Made by a program: the position numbers and the translations under genes | Notes under the pieces: generated by a model | Told to the model about the DNA's origin: nothing | Seen by the model: only the letters and a program-made list of their open reading frames with translations | Database searches by the model: none | Part shown: piece by piece, positions 12,101-23,949 of the stretch | How positions within the stretch are numbered: the first letter of the stretch is position 1 | How the letters are laid out: each line of letters begins with the position of its first letter | Source of the DNA: Hirudo medicinalis | Taxonomy: Eukaryota; Annelida; Clitellata; Hirudinida; Hirudinidae | NCBI GenBank assembly: GCA_011800805.1 | Contig: MPNW01000014.1 | Location: 46,655 to 110,654 of the forward strand | DNA length: 64,000 nt | Reading direction: 5' to 3'

Positions 12101-15100
12101 TTGTCAAAAATTTGGTCACAAAAAGATAACGGGATCGACGGACGCTCGTAATGCCCTTCAATTTGAAGAAACATTTAAAGTGAACTGAATTGATGTTACT
12201 TCATTTAATTAAGTGAATCTCACTTTTCATCAATCCAATTTTGGACAGACCAAAATCTGTTAACTTGACGTGACCGGTCGAGGTAAGTAATAGGCTGAAA
12301 CATTTCATATTCTTTGTTAGGATTTAACCAAATTATTTTATTACAAACAATTTTAACTTGTCTGGTTTCAAGTCCCTGTGCACGATGCCAAAACTATGTA
12401 AATATTCCAAGGCTAAAACCGTCTCAGCAAAATAAAGCCTGCAAAGAAGATGAAATTCTATAACTTAGCGACAATCGCTAAAACTGTTCATTTGCTTGAA
12501 TACCTGCTCATGTCCAAGGGAAAAGGTCCTCCGATGTTCTTCAGAAGAGCTCCGCAGTCGCCTCCTTCGACATATTCGAGAACCATGCACAGATGTTTCT
12601 GCGAGAATCAAAACATTGCAATTACTATTGAAGATGCTCGTCGTAACGTTGAGTAGGTTCGAAGGAAATCCTTGAAATGAAATAACAGAAACCTTCGTTT
12701 CAAAACTGCAGTAGAAGCTGACGACGAAAGGATTGTCTGTGAACGTCAGGATGTCTCTCTCTGCAAAGACTTGTTCTATCATGTTCCGCAATACAAGATC
12801 GCTCTTCAATAGCTTCTTCATGGCAAAGAGTTTCCTCGTCTCTTTGTGCCTCACAAGAAGCACGGCTCTAAAGCAAAAGCAAAGCAAATTTTTATAAATT
12901 TATAATTGTTTTTAGACATTTCTCTAAACTTTCAGTGCATTTGCTGCTTTTGGGAATATACTTGATGATGATGAGAGTGATATTAATAATAATAACAATA
13001 ATAAAATGTACCCAAGAACAACACAATTGATCACAACTTTCAAGATAACTTGCAGGATCTATCGCACAGGATACACATTTACTCATGCTCATGAAAAGAA
13101 GCCCTGCATTTTGAATCATTTTTTAAGTTTTTTTTTACAAAAAATAAATTAATTAAATTTCCCAGCACCTCTGAAACGCATTGTGGAATGAAAGGCCTTT
13201 ACTCACCCATAAGCTCCATTGCTGATAAGTTTGACGGTTTCAAAGTCGGCCTCCCGAGGTGGGCTCGGGAATGCGGCGATCCCTCCGTCGCCGCCGTCTT
13301 CGGTCGAAGGCAAATGAAGCTCTTTTGGGGCCCAAGATCCAAGGACCTGACGGAAATGAAATTATTAGGTGAATAAATATAAGCTAAATATTACATTCTG
13401 AACGATAAACAAGTTTCTTCTAAACATATTCCCACATTCTCCATTACTTGTCAATCGAAAGACAATATCAGGACTGAATCATAAATAAATGCTAACTTAT
13501 TTAAATTACAAAAATCACATTAAATATTAACGTGTCCAAACCTCTTTTGCAGAAGCATTGCTTGAAGTATCAGATGAGTCATTATCATTTCTTGTCTCTA
13601 AAACACAAAGAGTCCATGAAACTGCTGCATTCAGTCATCATTTATTTCTTATAATTGGCAACCTTTATCAGAGTTCTTATCAAGACTCAGTTTCTTGAGT
13701 ATGTATGTAATTACATCTGCATTGTGTATCTGCTTCAAATCTCCTTGCTTCAATTTCTTATAGAAATCTTTAGGATCGAACTCCTGATGAAAACATCCAA
13801 CATTTCTAACAGCCTAACTATTATTAAATAAGTACATAAACATTAGTTTCAGGGATGCTTGGATCATTTAAGTAGCACCTCGAGGCGCACCTTGCGACGC
13901 TTTCGCCGTCTCGTGCGGGAATGCAACCGAGCTAACCTTCACCCGACACGTTCTAAATGCCATCCAACCAAATAAATTTAAGGCGAATCCATAAATGACT
14001 TCAAAAACCTACGAGGCACTCCAGCAATCTTGCAGGTCTGGAAATAATCATCAATAGTTCCCTGACCATGAGAGCAAGATCATTGCAATGGAATATAAGT
14101 TTTGCCTGAAGTTCAATTAGATGGAATAAAGTACAAGTCGTTGCCTTAAAGGTCATCCAAACAAAAAAGCTAACATTTTCAATTAATTGCTGCATATTGC
14201 ACACAAGTTCAGAAAAGTAACTGGATGAGATCTGCTGGGCACGAGATTTATCGAGGCAATCTCCGGCAAGTTCCACGAGCTGGTGGAGGATGAAAGATGC
14301 GGATCCGTCGGATTTTACGGCCAAATAAAAGTCGGGACACTTGCACTTTCTCAAGAACTTCTCCAATTTCAACTCCATCTCGGCAATTGCCTAACGAATT
14401 GCATGCGAGAACAACAAATATGTTATTTTTTGCCAAACAAACCATGAACAAAAGTCTTATTGCTAACTAATTCCTCGTAACCCTAACTTTTGATTTAAAA
14501 AAACCACAGATAACTTGCAAATAATAACTATAAGGTTGACCTGTAAAAGGATGTCATATTCAAGCTACAAACCAACATGTGACTTAACAATTGTTTTCAA
14601 TGAAATAAACATTAAAATAATAACGTTAATTTATAGAATATTAAATTGAAAATAGCATCTTCATAAATTCAAATAATAAGTAACAACCTTAGGAAAGCAA
14701 TTTCTGTAGAACTCATTGAGAGCGTTCAGGTTTGAATCGGGTTCCAAATGTTTAAGACTAAAATAATAATAACAATAACAGTTGTTGTTTGTATCTTCTT
14801 GAGATAAAAAAGTTAAAACCTACTTGAAACTCTGTGCTCTTTGTCTGAAAGGTGATGATGGCGAAACAAAGCTTCTGTGTTCCAAGGATTCTTCCCACAA
14901 CGAATCGGCCTCTGAAGTTTGATCGACTGCTTCTTGCGATGAATACTTGGACTGAAACATTTAATTGCACGACGTCAATAAATAATAAACAAAGCACCTG
15001 CTCGTTCTATGACAATTATGCCAAGGACAACTGCATCCATTTGTTCGGCACTATAAATTATCTTATTAATTAATCAGTTGAAGTTGCAAACTTGCTGCAA

Positions 15101-18100
15101 GAAATCTTTAAAATGCTTAACATTTACCAAATCGGTAATGAAAACAATTCAAGACTTCGTGCTGTCTTGAAACCCGACAACAGCATCCCATCGAGGTGGT
15201 TTTCATTCGCAGACTTTCAATAACAAGTAAGTATTTCAAAGAATCAATAACAACTCATATGAAATGGCTTACGTATGTTACAGTGTGCATGTGCGTGTGA
15301 CATATGTGTGATACAATATGTGACATATGTATGATACAATATGTAACATATGTATGATACAATATGTAACATATGTGTGATACAATATGTGACATATGTG
15401 TGATACAATATGTGACATATGTGTGATACAATATGTGACATAAGTATGATACAATATGTAACATATGTATGATACAATATGTAACATATGTATGATACAA
15501 TATGTAACATATGTGTGATACAATATGTGACATATGTATGATACAGTATGTAACATATGTATGATACAATATGTGACATATGTGTGATACAATATGTAAC
15601 ATATGTATGATACAATATGTAACATATGTGTGATACAGTATGTAACATATGTATGATACAATATGTGACATATGTGTGATACAATATGTAACATATGTAT
15701 GATACAATATGTAACATATGTGTGATACAATATGTAACATATGTGTGATACAATATGTGACATATGTGTGATACAATATGTGACATATGTATGATACAAT
15801 ATGTGACATATGTGTGATACAATATGTAACATATGTATGATACAATATGTAACATATGTATGATACAGTGTGCGAGGTATGTATGTAAGTATTTTATTCA
15901 TTTTTATTTCAAAACCTTTGGTCGAAGGGCTGACAACCACTAACATGACCGACAGCGACTAATAGAATAATGTAAAAGAGCTATACAGAGCCACAAAACT
16001 TAAAAATAAATTTGTCCCAAAGAAAGAAATTTTCAATAAAGTTCTTTATCTGAGAAATTTATTCAAATTAAGTTCATGAGTTAAAGTGGGTTAGAGTTGA
16101 GGAATTCACAATGTCAGCAGGCAGGGTGTTCCAAGGTTTTACAACATGATTGCAGAAAAATTACTCAGAGGTCTGGCATCATAATTTGCTAGTTTAGTTT
16201 GTGACCGTGGCCTCGAGTTCTGGAAGAGTTTGAGTTGATGAGAAAGCTGAATAATGTGCTATGAATAAAACCATTTTTCAGCAGAGTGTGAGGTCAGCCA
16301 ATAGTCGACATTTTTCCAAGGTAGGTAATTTCACTAGTTTGAGCCTTTGCAGATATGGATAAGAAGATAGAGTGGGGATGGCCTTAGCAAACCTATCCTG
16401 GATTTTTTCTATCTTGTCAAAGAGTACCTTCCTGTGAGGATTCCATACAGGCGAGCTGTATTCAAGTATTGGTCGGACATATGCGCAAAATGCTTTTTTG
16501 AGAATATCTTGGTTTCTTGAAGAGAATCAGTTTAGATATCTTGCTGCTTTTTTGATGATATTGTCAATGTGCTTGTCAAAACGGATAGAGGAATCGATGA
16601 GTGCACCCAGATTACGAATTGTGTCAACTCTCGTCACCTTGTGGCTACTGATCCGACATTCACGTGGGTTGAAAATTCTTCTACAGCCAGTCACAAGAGA
16701 ATTTGACATTTGTCAGGAGCGAGTTGTAACTGTCACTTCTCACTCCATTCTACTATCCTGTCAAGAGAATATTGCAACTGTGATGGGGACTTGGTGTAAA
16801 GCTTCACATGGTCAGCAAAGAGTTTACAAATTGTGTCTGAATTTGTTAATGTGTTGGGTAGGTCATTTACATATGGTAAAAATAATGTAGGGCATCGAAC
16901 ACTGCCCTGAGGAACCCCACTGGTGACGGCAACTTCATCCGAGATAAAGCCATTAATGTTGACTATTTGTGACCTCAAATTGAGAAAGTCCTTAAGCCAG
17001 CCTCTCGTGTTGTCACTAAGACCGTAAGTACATATTTTATTAATTAATTTAATATGTATGTTACAATGTGTGACATGTGTATGACACAGTATGTGACACC
17101 TTATGATACAATGTGTGTAAGATAAAGTATGGCAGTAGAAATATATTAATAACTTGCACAATTCAAAATGAGGTGATACAGGTAAAAGGTTGTCAGGTAT
17201 TTATTCTAAAATATAAAATGAAAAACATATTTGTCACTTGATTGAGGTGTAACTTATAAGTATTCATTCCAAATTCATCTTAAGTCAAAGAGCTATGCTA
17301 ATTTGAGAAGAAGAAAACAATTCTAAAAACCTTGAAAAGTGTTTAGAAGATCACAACAAGAATAAACCAGGCATTTATAATCAGAGAATATTTAGAAATT
17401 AGTGAAGCAATTACAGATTAAGTTATCATAAAAATATAAACTGCTTGAATAAATACACTCATTTCATTCTGACATGGTATATGCATAATGACACCAGGGA
17501 CAGGTCACAATCCTCGCAACATAAAACCATTTGACTCACAGAAAAGGCAGATGACGGAGAGGGGAAGGAGCTCCAATCGGAAGACAACAAGGAGTTCATT
17601 GATATCCTCCTATGAAATTTCATAAAAATCAGCTTATGCCCGAAGGGCTGCGCAAAATCTTAACATTCATAATGTCGGTTACCATGTCTTATATCTCTAG
17701 CATTACTATTAATACTATTAATTACATTTGTTTGTCAAAAAATATATGAATTAAACTCTGTAACAGATAATGTGGTCAAGATATTAAGTGGTTACTATGA
17801 GAATGAAAGCATAAATCATGCCAATCATACCTGGATTTTATCAGGGAAACCCTTGGACTCACCAAATCAACTAACAAAGAAATACGTTAAGACACAAGTT
17901 ATCAAATTTTGATTTAAAAAAAATTAAATTAATGTTACAAACGTGGTCTGCTCTTTTTTGATGAAGTTTGAGAAGCAGAAAAGGAACTGCTGCAATGAAC
18001 AAACCATGACATTTTTTACATAATATAATAATAATAATAACAACAACAACAACAATAATAATAATAATCATCATCATCATAATAATAATAATAACAACAT

Positions 18101-19232
18101 GCACATTCCATTACTTCATGACTATAATTGTGTCACATCACAATGTAAAAGTAATTCAAATTCAAACTTTCAAAACAAAAATCAAACCTTCCTGACTTCA
18201 AACACGAAGCCTTCCTTACTTTGTCCTGATATAGTGAAATGATTTTTTTAATAATGACACTTTGACTTGATTAAGTGATAGAATTACTAACATATAGAAA
18301 TAAATATCACACTTGTGAATTAAGAGAAACATACAAATGATCGAATCAACCGTAAATTGCAAACGAACGTTACCATGGAAAACGTTTCGAAGTGAACAGA
18401 TGCAATTCGATGACATCAACAAAAACAGAGTAGAGCTCACATTGACAAAGAAATACGAGATGTTCGGGGCCGAGTGACCGAGGTGGAGATTCTTCGGCTT
18501 CAACTGCCCGCAGTCCAAACTTGAGAAAACTTAAACATGAAATCACGTACAGGCTAACAAAGCGAGACATTGCGAAAAAATATCATTTCAATTAAGTAAT
18601 AAAATCAAATGTCAAATCATTGAAATCTTAAATCATAAAATAGTTCAGAATGAGAATGAAATGTTGGTACGAGTTTGGGGTCTCGAGCACTTGTCGGACA
18701 TCTTCCTCTTCTCGGATCCTGCTCTGTTCAACTTCCTGTGCAACAAAACATCACGATGCAAGCTCAACCTCCTCCCTGTTGATGGCAGCCTCTGCTTCTG
18801 CTTCAATACTGCAAACTCAGAGCCACTGCAGTCTGACTGTTAAACAAAATATTGGAAACTCATCAAACATAAAAATAACATAAGACCATGATACAAACTC
18901 TAAAAGTTTATCATTCTTCAATACTTATAAATAAAAATGAGACATTTTACCAAAATCTTTCCTAATATCCATAGTAAGAAATTAACTTTGATTATATGAT
19001 GAGTGTTATAATTATTATTATTATTAATAACTACTGCTAATAATGTTCTTACCTCTTGATCACTGTGTGGGGAGCTCTTGAACCTGTCGTGCACGGAATC
19101 AAGAAATCCGAGCGGTCTTGGAGATGGTGAGACTGATGAAATATCCTCATCAGGATGGAAATTCTCCAAATCATTTGATATCTCGTAACGATTTCTTTGT
19201 GATGATGCAAAATTGATTTCACGTTCTTCCAT
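8590..19232 (-). CDS. MAST: MAST-family microtubule-associated Ser/Thr kinase
   Basis: Twenty-five exons: 19232-19053, 18836-18691, 18519-18457, 17989-17939, 17609-17540, 14951-14824, 14757-14688, 14390-14175, 14105-14013, 13783-13663, 13597-13542, 13346-13207, 12867-12693, 12598-12504, 12438-12358, 12294-12224, 12094-11981, 11910-11800, 11713-11486, 11384-11260, 10888-10694, 10487-10364, 10238-10051, 9883-9178, 8969-8590. Sum 3927 nt, 1308 residues; all phases agree. Order: Ser-rich N-terminus; MAST pre-kinase domain (~215-380, with [13 protein letters not shown]); AGC-type kinase (~430-700) with ISNGAYG, FAMKK lysine, [20 protein letters not shown] and VDWWSMG; AGC tail ([29 protein letters not shown]); PDZ (~910-990, [11 protein letters not shown] ... 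[13 protein letters not shown]); basic, Ser-rich tail. All catalytic residues are present, so it should be an active kinase. MAST kinases act at the cytoskeleton and bind PTEN-type C-termini through PDZ. Exons 2-4 and 21-22 have weaker splice sites. The subtype (MAST1-4) cannot be set. Confidence 0.93.
15300..15868. repeat. 23-bp minisatellite, about 25 tandem copies
   Basis: Unit like GATACAATATGTGACATATG plus three bases, repeated about 25 times with only one or two alternating positions (GTGAC/GTAAC, ATGTGT/ATGTAT). Because 23 is not a multiple of three and the unit has no stop on the minus strand, all three minus frames stay open as a 23-residue periodic string; these are not genes. No unique spacers separate units, so it is not a CRISPR array. 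It lies in the 2.6-kb MAST intron between 14951 and 17540. Confidence 0.95.
15885..17030 (-). mobile_element. 5'-truncated LINE inserted in the minisatellite
   Basis: Minus-strand frame 17026-16733 is reverse transcriptase: [15 protein letters not shown], then VNDLP and [12 protein letters not shown], where the catalytic FADD box has become FADH. A shifted frame at 16709-16527 carries [20 protein letters not shown], the usual downstream block. The 3' UTR ends near 15895 with AAATAAAAATGAATAAAA. Minisatellite-like sequence lies on both sides (to 15868 and again about 17053-17110), and GTAAGTA..TTTTATT occurs at both junctions (15885 and 17024), a possible target duplication. Inactive; same strand as the host gene MAST. 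Confidence 0.8.
17053..17110. repeat. Outlying degenerate copies of the 23-bp minisatellite
   Basis: Sequence such as ACAATGTGTGACATGTGTAT and GACACAGTATGTGACAC resembles the main array at 15300-15868 but is more diverged. Its place just beyond the 5' end of the LINE suggests the element split a once continuous array. Confidence 0.65.
18027..18098. repeat. (AAT)n/(AAC)n microsatellite in MAST intron
   Basis: Runs of AAT, AAC and ATC triplets between MAST exons 3 and 4. A similar AAT run lies at about 9076-9103 in the last MAST intron. Confidence 0.8.
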
Positions 19233-20453
19233 ATTTGGCCTCGGTAACTATTTTTACTATGCTTTCAAATCATTTTGATCTGGCAATCAAGTTTTTACAC
19301 ATTGTTGTCAGACTAGCTTCTAGAAAAAAAAAATTTAACAACAAAATAATAAATCCAATGTCTGAGATCTCTATCCTCACACATACAACTTCTCTTGCTG
19401 GAACTCTAGGTCTTAAATTTCTTTAAATCACTAACAATTTATAACAATAATAAATAAGAAATTGAATGAATAAATATGAAAGTTAATGACAAATTATTCA
19501 AGCAATGTTATTTTCAGTTCATTTACTGCTTTCGTCCAAGTACATTAAGTAATATTGAATAGTTAACATAATTTGAAAATGTACATTATGTAAAGAATTC
19601 TCAACAAAAATATGCTGCACTTGATCTAGCGAGGTGATCTAGTAGAAAATAGTCAAGAATATTGAATAACATTAATATGAACTATTGGATAAACATAGAA
19701 CATGGTTGTACAAATCATGACAAAAATTAAGAACAAAATATCAAAAAGTTAAAAGTTAATAGCACAGAATGGATAGCTAAAAGTATGGAAATAAAGAAAA
19801 TAGTACCCAAGAAAAGTTAAATTTGTGACTGGTTCGAGACTTTAATTTAAAAATACTTTACAATTATTAAGGTGTAGGACATATAGATGCATCAACAAAC
19901 AATTCCTTAATCTGCTTCAAAAATAATCAAAACATAGAAATCTCAATCTGAAATTTTAACATATGAATTCAGTGAAACAAGTAATTCAGTCAAAAATTCA
20001 CGATCCATGAGTAAAGGCTACCATCAACGTTTGTCCTTTTTTGATTCTTGAAACATTAAAAAATAGATTGCCTGTCCCACCAAATTCTTTTTTTTAAACT
20101 CACAATTCGATGAAAGACCGAAACAAATCAAAACAATTTTGTAAGCGAACTATTGTCATCTTTTTTAAGTTGAACTCATCATAAGAATTAATAATAATTT
20201 AGATTATTGTTATCAAGCATTAATTAATTCAATTCACATTGACAATTGCTCGAACATATTAGAAATTTCTTCAATCCATTTATGGATTTATTTATTTACT
20301 AAGATCAATTTCTCGACTTGATAGTCAGTTACAATTTTTCCGTATATTGGTTCATTAATAAAAAATATTTTGAAATAGAAATCCGCCACTGCATTATACT
20401 GAGTTAAATTGTGACTGATCTACTACTTATCGACGACTCGCACCTTTTTTTGC
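19233..20453. other. Intergenic upstream of MAST
   Basis: About 1.2 kb between the proposed MAST start codon and the 3' end of GAR1. It should hold the MAST promoter and 5' UTR, but I see no clear motif; the frame at 19235-19426 (+) has no recognisable content. Confidence 0.5.
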
Positions 20454-20465
20454 TCATCCACAAAA

Positions 20466-20471
20466 TTTATT
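20466..20471 (-). terminator. Poly(A) signal of GAR1
   Basis: Minus-strand AATAAA, 95 bp after the GAR1 stop codon. Confidence 0.5.
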
Positions 20472-20565
20472 TTTAGATTTGCGACGGTCACAATAACCTC
20501 TTAAACTCAATAAGTTATACTTCTTTTTAACAAAAATATCGGTCAAGGTAAAGTGTAAATCAGAA

Positions 20566-21664
20566 TCAGTATCTCGGTCCTCCTCTTCCTCTGAATGAAC
20601 CACCTCGGAAGCCTCCTCCGCCACGGAAGTTACCACCACCTCCACGTCCTCTGCCACCTCTGAAGTTCCCACCACTTCCTCCTCGACCACCCCTACCTCG
20701 GGGTCCTCCTAAAAAACAAAATCATGTTTCAGCTCATAACACTTATCATTAATATTAATAATATCCATTATTATGTTAAATATTTAACCTATATAATATG
20801 CTAGTACACGCAACCACGTGAAAACGGGACAATAGCTATTGCTCCATCATTAAGATCAAAAAAAAGGCTGCATTAGTAACGTTTGTAAGGACTCCGACCA
20901 TAAACTCCTCCACTAAACAAGAAAAACTTAATATAAGTTACCTCTCGAAGGACCACCTCTTCCTCTTCCTCTGCCACCATCTGCACCTGGAGGTTTTGGA
21001 AGGAATCTTGTGACTGGCATCAGTTTGGCAGGATCAAGGAACAACTGTTAACAAGGAATAAATAGTGTATCTATATTCATCATGACCAAAAGAAAAACTC
21101 ACCTTTGTGTTTTGTAACACAGATTCGGCCTTCATGTTTTCAGCCATTTTGATGACAACATACTGAAATGAAATTCACATTAAGATAAAAAATAATAAAC
21201 TACATTTATAAAGTGGTTCACATGAGTCAAATGAGCTTACATGGTCTCTCACTGGTCCCATAACATCTGCTATTTTTCCTATACATTGTTTGTTTTCAAG
21301 AAAGACATAGGCATTGAACTGTGGGACATCTTCAATGACTGACTTTGCAACCAATTCCCCTTCACAAGGATGCATGACATAACCAATTTCTGCCAAATCA
21401 CATAACAATAATTTAGTTACCATAAGAATAAATGCCAATATTTAGAAACACACCTGCCACAGTCTCTGGAGGTCCAGAATCATAGTTGTTTTGATATCCT
21501 CCTCTTCCTCCACCTCTGCCTCCTGATATTTGCAGTCAACAATTTTAAATTAATCATTCAAATTCAATGTTTCAAAAGGAATTATCAAATGAATTTGATA
21601 TACAATTTAATTATTTTAACAAACCTCTGAAGCCTCCCCTGCCAAATCCCCCTCTACCTCTCAT
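20566..21664 (-). CDS. GAR1: H/ACA snoRNP protein GAR1
   Basis: Exons 21664-21625, 21522-21454, 21389-21241, 21162-21103, 21044-20942 and 20708-20566; 187 residues from the ATG used. GAR1 is a core protein of H/ACA small nucleolar RNPs, which guide pseudouridylation of rRNA in the nucleolus. The order is RGG-rich N-terminus ([15 protein letters not shown]), the conserved beta-barrel core ([48 protein letters not shown]), the [18 protein letters not shown] block, and a C-terminal RGG tail. The acceptor before the first exon (TTTTCAG at about 21670) lies 5 bp before the ATG, and that 5 bp is open in frame, so a small upstream exon with further RGG residues may exist. Otherwise the length fits the family (about 200). 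Confidence 0.93.
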
Positions 21665-22815
21665 TGGGCCTGAAAATTTTTTGAATCTCTAAATAACTTG
21701 GGTTATGGTTTTAAGTAATGGGGTTCTATGAGGCACTATCAAATATATTACAGAAGACACTATATCATCTTGTAATAAATGTGAATTAACGTTGGCAATA
21801 AAATTTTAAATGATTGATAAATGCTTTGACATCACAAGGACACATCTGAAAAGATGATGCCACACTTTTTTATATCTTTAAGTGTAAATATCATAAAGTT
21901 TAATAAATATATCAAACCCACATTATCGATCAATAATACATTGAAACTTTTGTAGCAGTGAACTAGTGATAGTATGATCAGATAATGTTGGCCTTCTCAA
22001 CAACCTTATATAAACCATAAATATAAAATCAAAAGAATCAACAAATATTTAATTGATTATAAAAACACATACACAAGATACAAAACCAACCCGCTCGTAA
22101 TTTTCAGTTTAAAGCAAAACAAGCCGATAATATACAGCAACGTGACAAGTTTTCATACATAGCACCTTTTAATTTGAGAATAGCTTCATAAAAAGTTAAA
22201 TTAAATTTAATATTTATAAGAATTATTGAACTAAAATATTTTTTAATTCAATAATTGTGATTACGACAAGGCTTTATAAATAAAAGTAATTTTGCTAGTA
22301 ATATAATCACATTCATTGCGAGATCGAACCCTTTAGAAGCGACCGAGCAAATAATGAAGCACATGAATATTAATAAGACCTAAATGTTCACACAAATAAG
22401 TTATAAATAAAATATATAAATACTTTCTTTCTTTAACGTTTACTTGCATTTGGCCTTTAATCTAAGAATAGGTCTCGATTCTTCTGTCTGTAACGCGTCT
22501 TAAATATTTAAGTAAAATGATTCAAAGCATGATAAATATATGTTCCAAAAATTTATTAGATTAACTTTATTAATAGCCATTTCGACCATAAAAACCCGCG
22601 CAACACACCCGAGCGCCTTATTCTTTAAACTGTTACCTATCCCCCGAATGTCTGTCTATATTTTTTATTTATTCAAATTCATTTGTTCATTCGCCCATCT
22701 AGAATTCTGCTAGATTTTTGGATGAGGCACTAGTTATCATCAACTGTGCAATTCAAACATCTACAGAGAAATAAAGTAAAATTCAAATTTTTAATTTTTA
22801 AACGTTTACTTTTAA

Positions 22816-22821
22816 TTTATT
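22816..22821 (-). terminator. Poly(A) signal of the cysteine-rich membrane protein gene
   Basis: Minus-strand AATAAA, 52 bp after the stop codon at 22873. Confidence 0.45.
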
Positions 22822-22872
22822 TTTTACAATAAGTAGAAAGACGGATCTTTGTTATAAGTTTATTAAAGAACA

Positions 22873-23946
22873 TCAGGGTTCTTCCATTTGAAGTCTTTTC
22901 TTGGGTTGAATGACACAGCAGAGGCAGTTTATCTGACTCAGATCCCAGGATTTGCATTGGCAATTGCATAAACAGAAGGGACACTGAAATTGTTCGAATA
23001 AAATGTAGAATTTGGTAAAAATATTTTTAAAATAAATTGTGAAAACGTGGCTTCAAAAGACATCGTGAAGAGCTTTGCATCAAAAGTTCAGAAAGTTTAA
23101 GCCAAACATCTCAGTAGAGCATAATTTTCGAGCAAAACATTAAAAACAGATTGAAAGTAAAAACTGAATATTTTTGAAATGACAAATTAAAGAAAATGCA
23201 GATGAAATAAAGTAAATACAAGTAATGAAGTGATCAACAAATTTCTTGAATAATACAGAGGCTGTATGCTTGATCTGGAAGCACTGTGAAAGTGCTGGAA
23301 ATCATAGTTATCATCAAGGCCCTGATTCATAGGAGCAAGTTGAAAGCAACAGCAAATATAACCATTTGTTCCAGTAAACTGATTGGAGTTTATTGTAAAT
23401 CATGTATTGTTAGAATAAAATGTGCCTTTCTTAAATAATGCACAAAAGAAACTTAAAAAAAGAAAAAATACTCACATCACAGGCCGAATCATCACTGTTG
23501 CAACAAACACAACACCGACACATCACAAGTTCTGCTATCGTAAGTTTCTTAAAAAAAAAGTTATTTGAAGTTCCACCACCAAACGTTAATCAAGCTTTAT
23601 ATCGCGGATTCACCTTTTTCTGAGGACAGATGGAATTTAAGCATGACGTAACAGTTGGATAACTATAACAGCCACACATTTGACAAAACTCTGTGCAACA
23701 TGGAGAACATGTCTGTTGGTCAGTCTGACAGCAAATGCACGAATCCTTGCAAATGCCTTTGGACTACAGAATAACACAAACTGTTTAGATTTAAAATCAT
23801 TGTAATAAACAAATACTAAAATAATGATTTACTTGAAGAAGAGACCTAACGAGCAATATAAGAATAATGAGCAATAAGTATAATCCAAAAGCAATACAAA
23901 GTATAGCGGGTAAGGGCAAGTTTAAAACGTTATCTCCTGTAGTCAT
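22873..23946 (-). CDS. Small single-pass membrane protein, extremely cysteine-rich
   Basis: Exons 23946-23833, 23763-23614, 23547-23476 and 22983-22873, all phase 0, total 148 residues. Residues 1-38 are MTTGDNVLNLPLPA and then a strongly hydrophobic helix (LYLLLIILILLV), so this is an N-terminal membrane anchor with the rest probably cytosolic, though orientation is not proved. Residues 39-136 contain about 26 cysteines in pairs and short-spaced motifs (CICCQTDQQTCSPCC, MCRCCVCCNSDDSACD, CPFCLCNCQC, NCLCC). The spacing suggests metal clusters or palmitoylation. I do not recognise a named family. GT-AG splice sites are good except the long T/A tract acceptor of exon 3. Convincing as a gene because four independent cysteine-rich exons join in one frame. 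Confidence 0.75.
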
Positions 23947-23949
23947 TTA

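Noticed and set aside
15128..15213. Cassette exon in the large MAST intron (acceptor TTGAAAG, donor TGGTAAATG)
   Set aside because: Its end phase does not match the next exon, while direct joining of 17540 to 14951 gives a clean family-like sequence.
15300..15868. CRISPR array
   Set aside because: Repeat units are adjacent with no unique spacers, and the DNA is eukaryotic.
15244..15946. Three ~200-residue minus-strand ORFs rich in His, Tyr and Cys
   Set aside because: They are the three frames of the 23-bp minisatellite.
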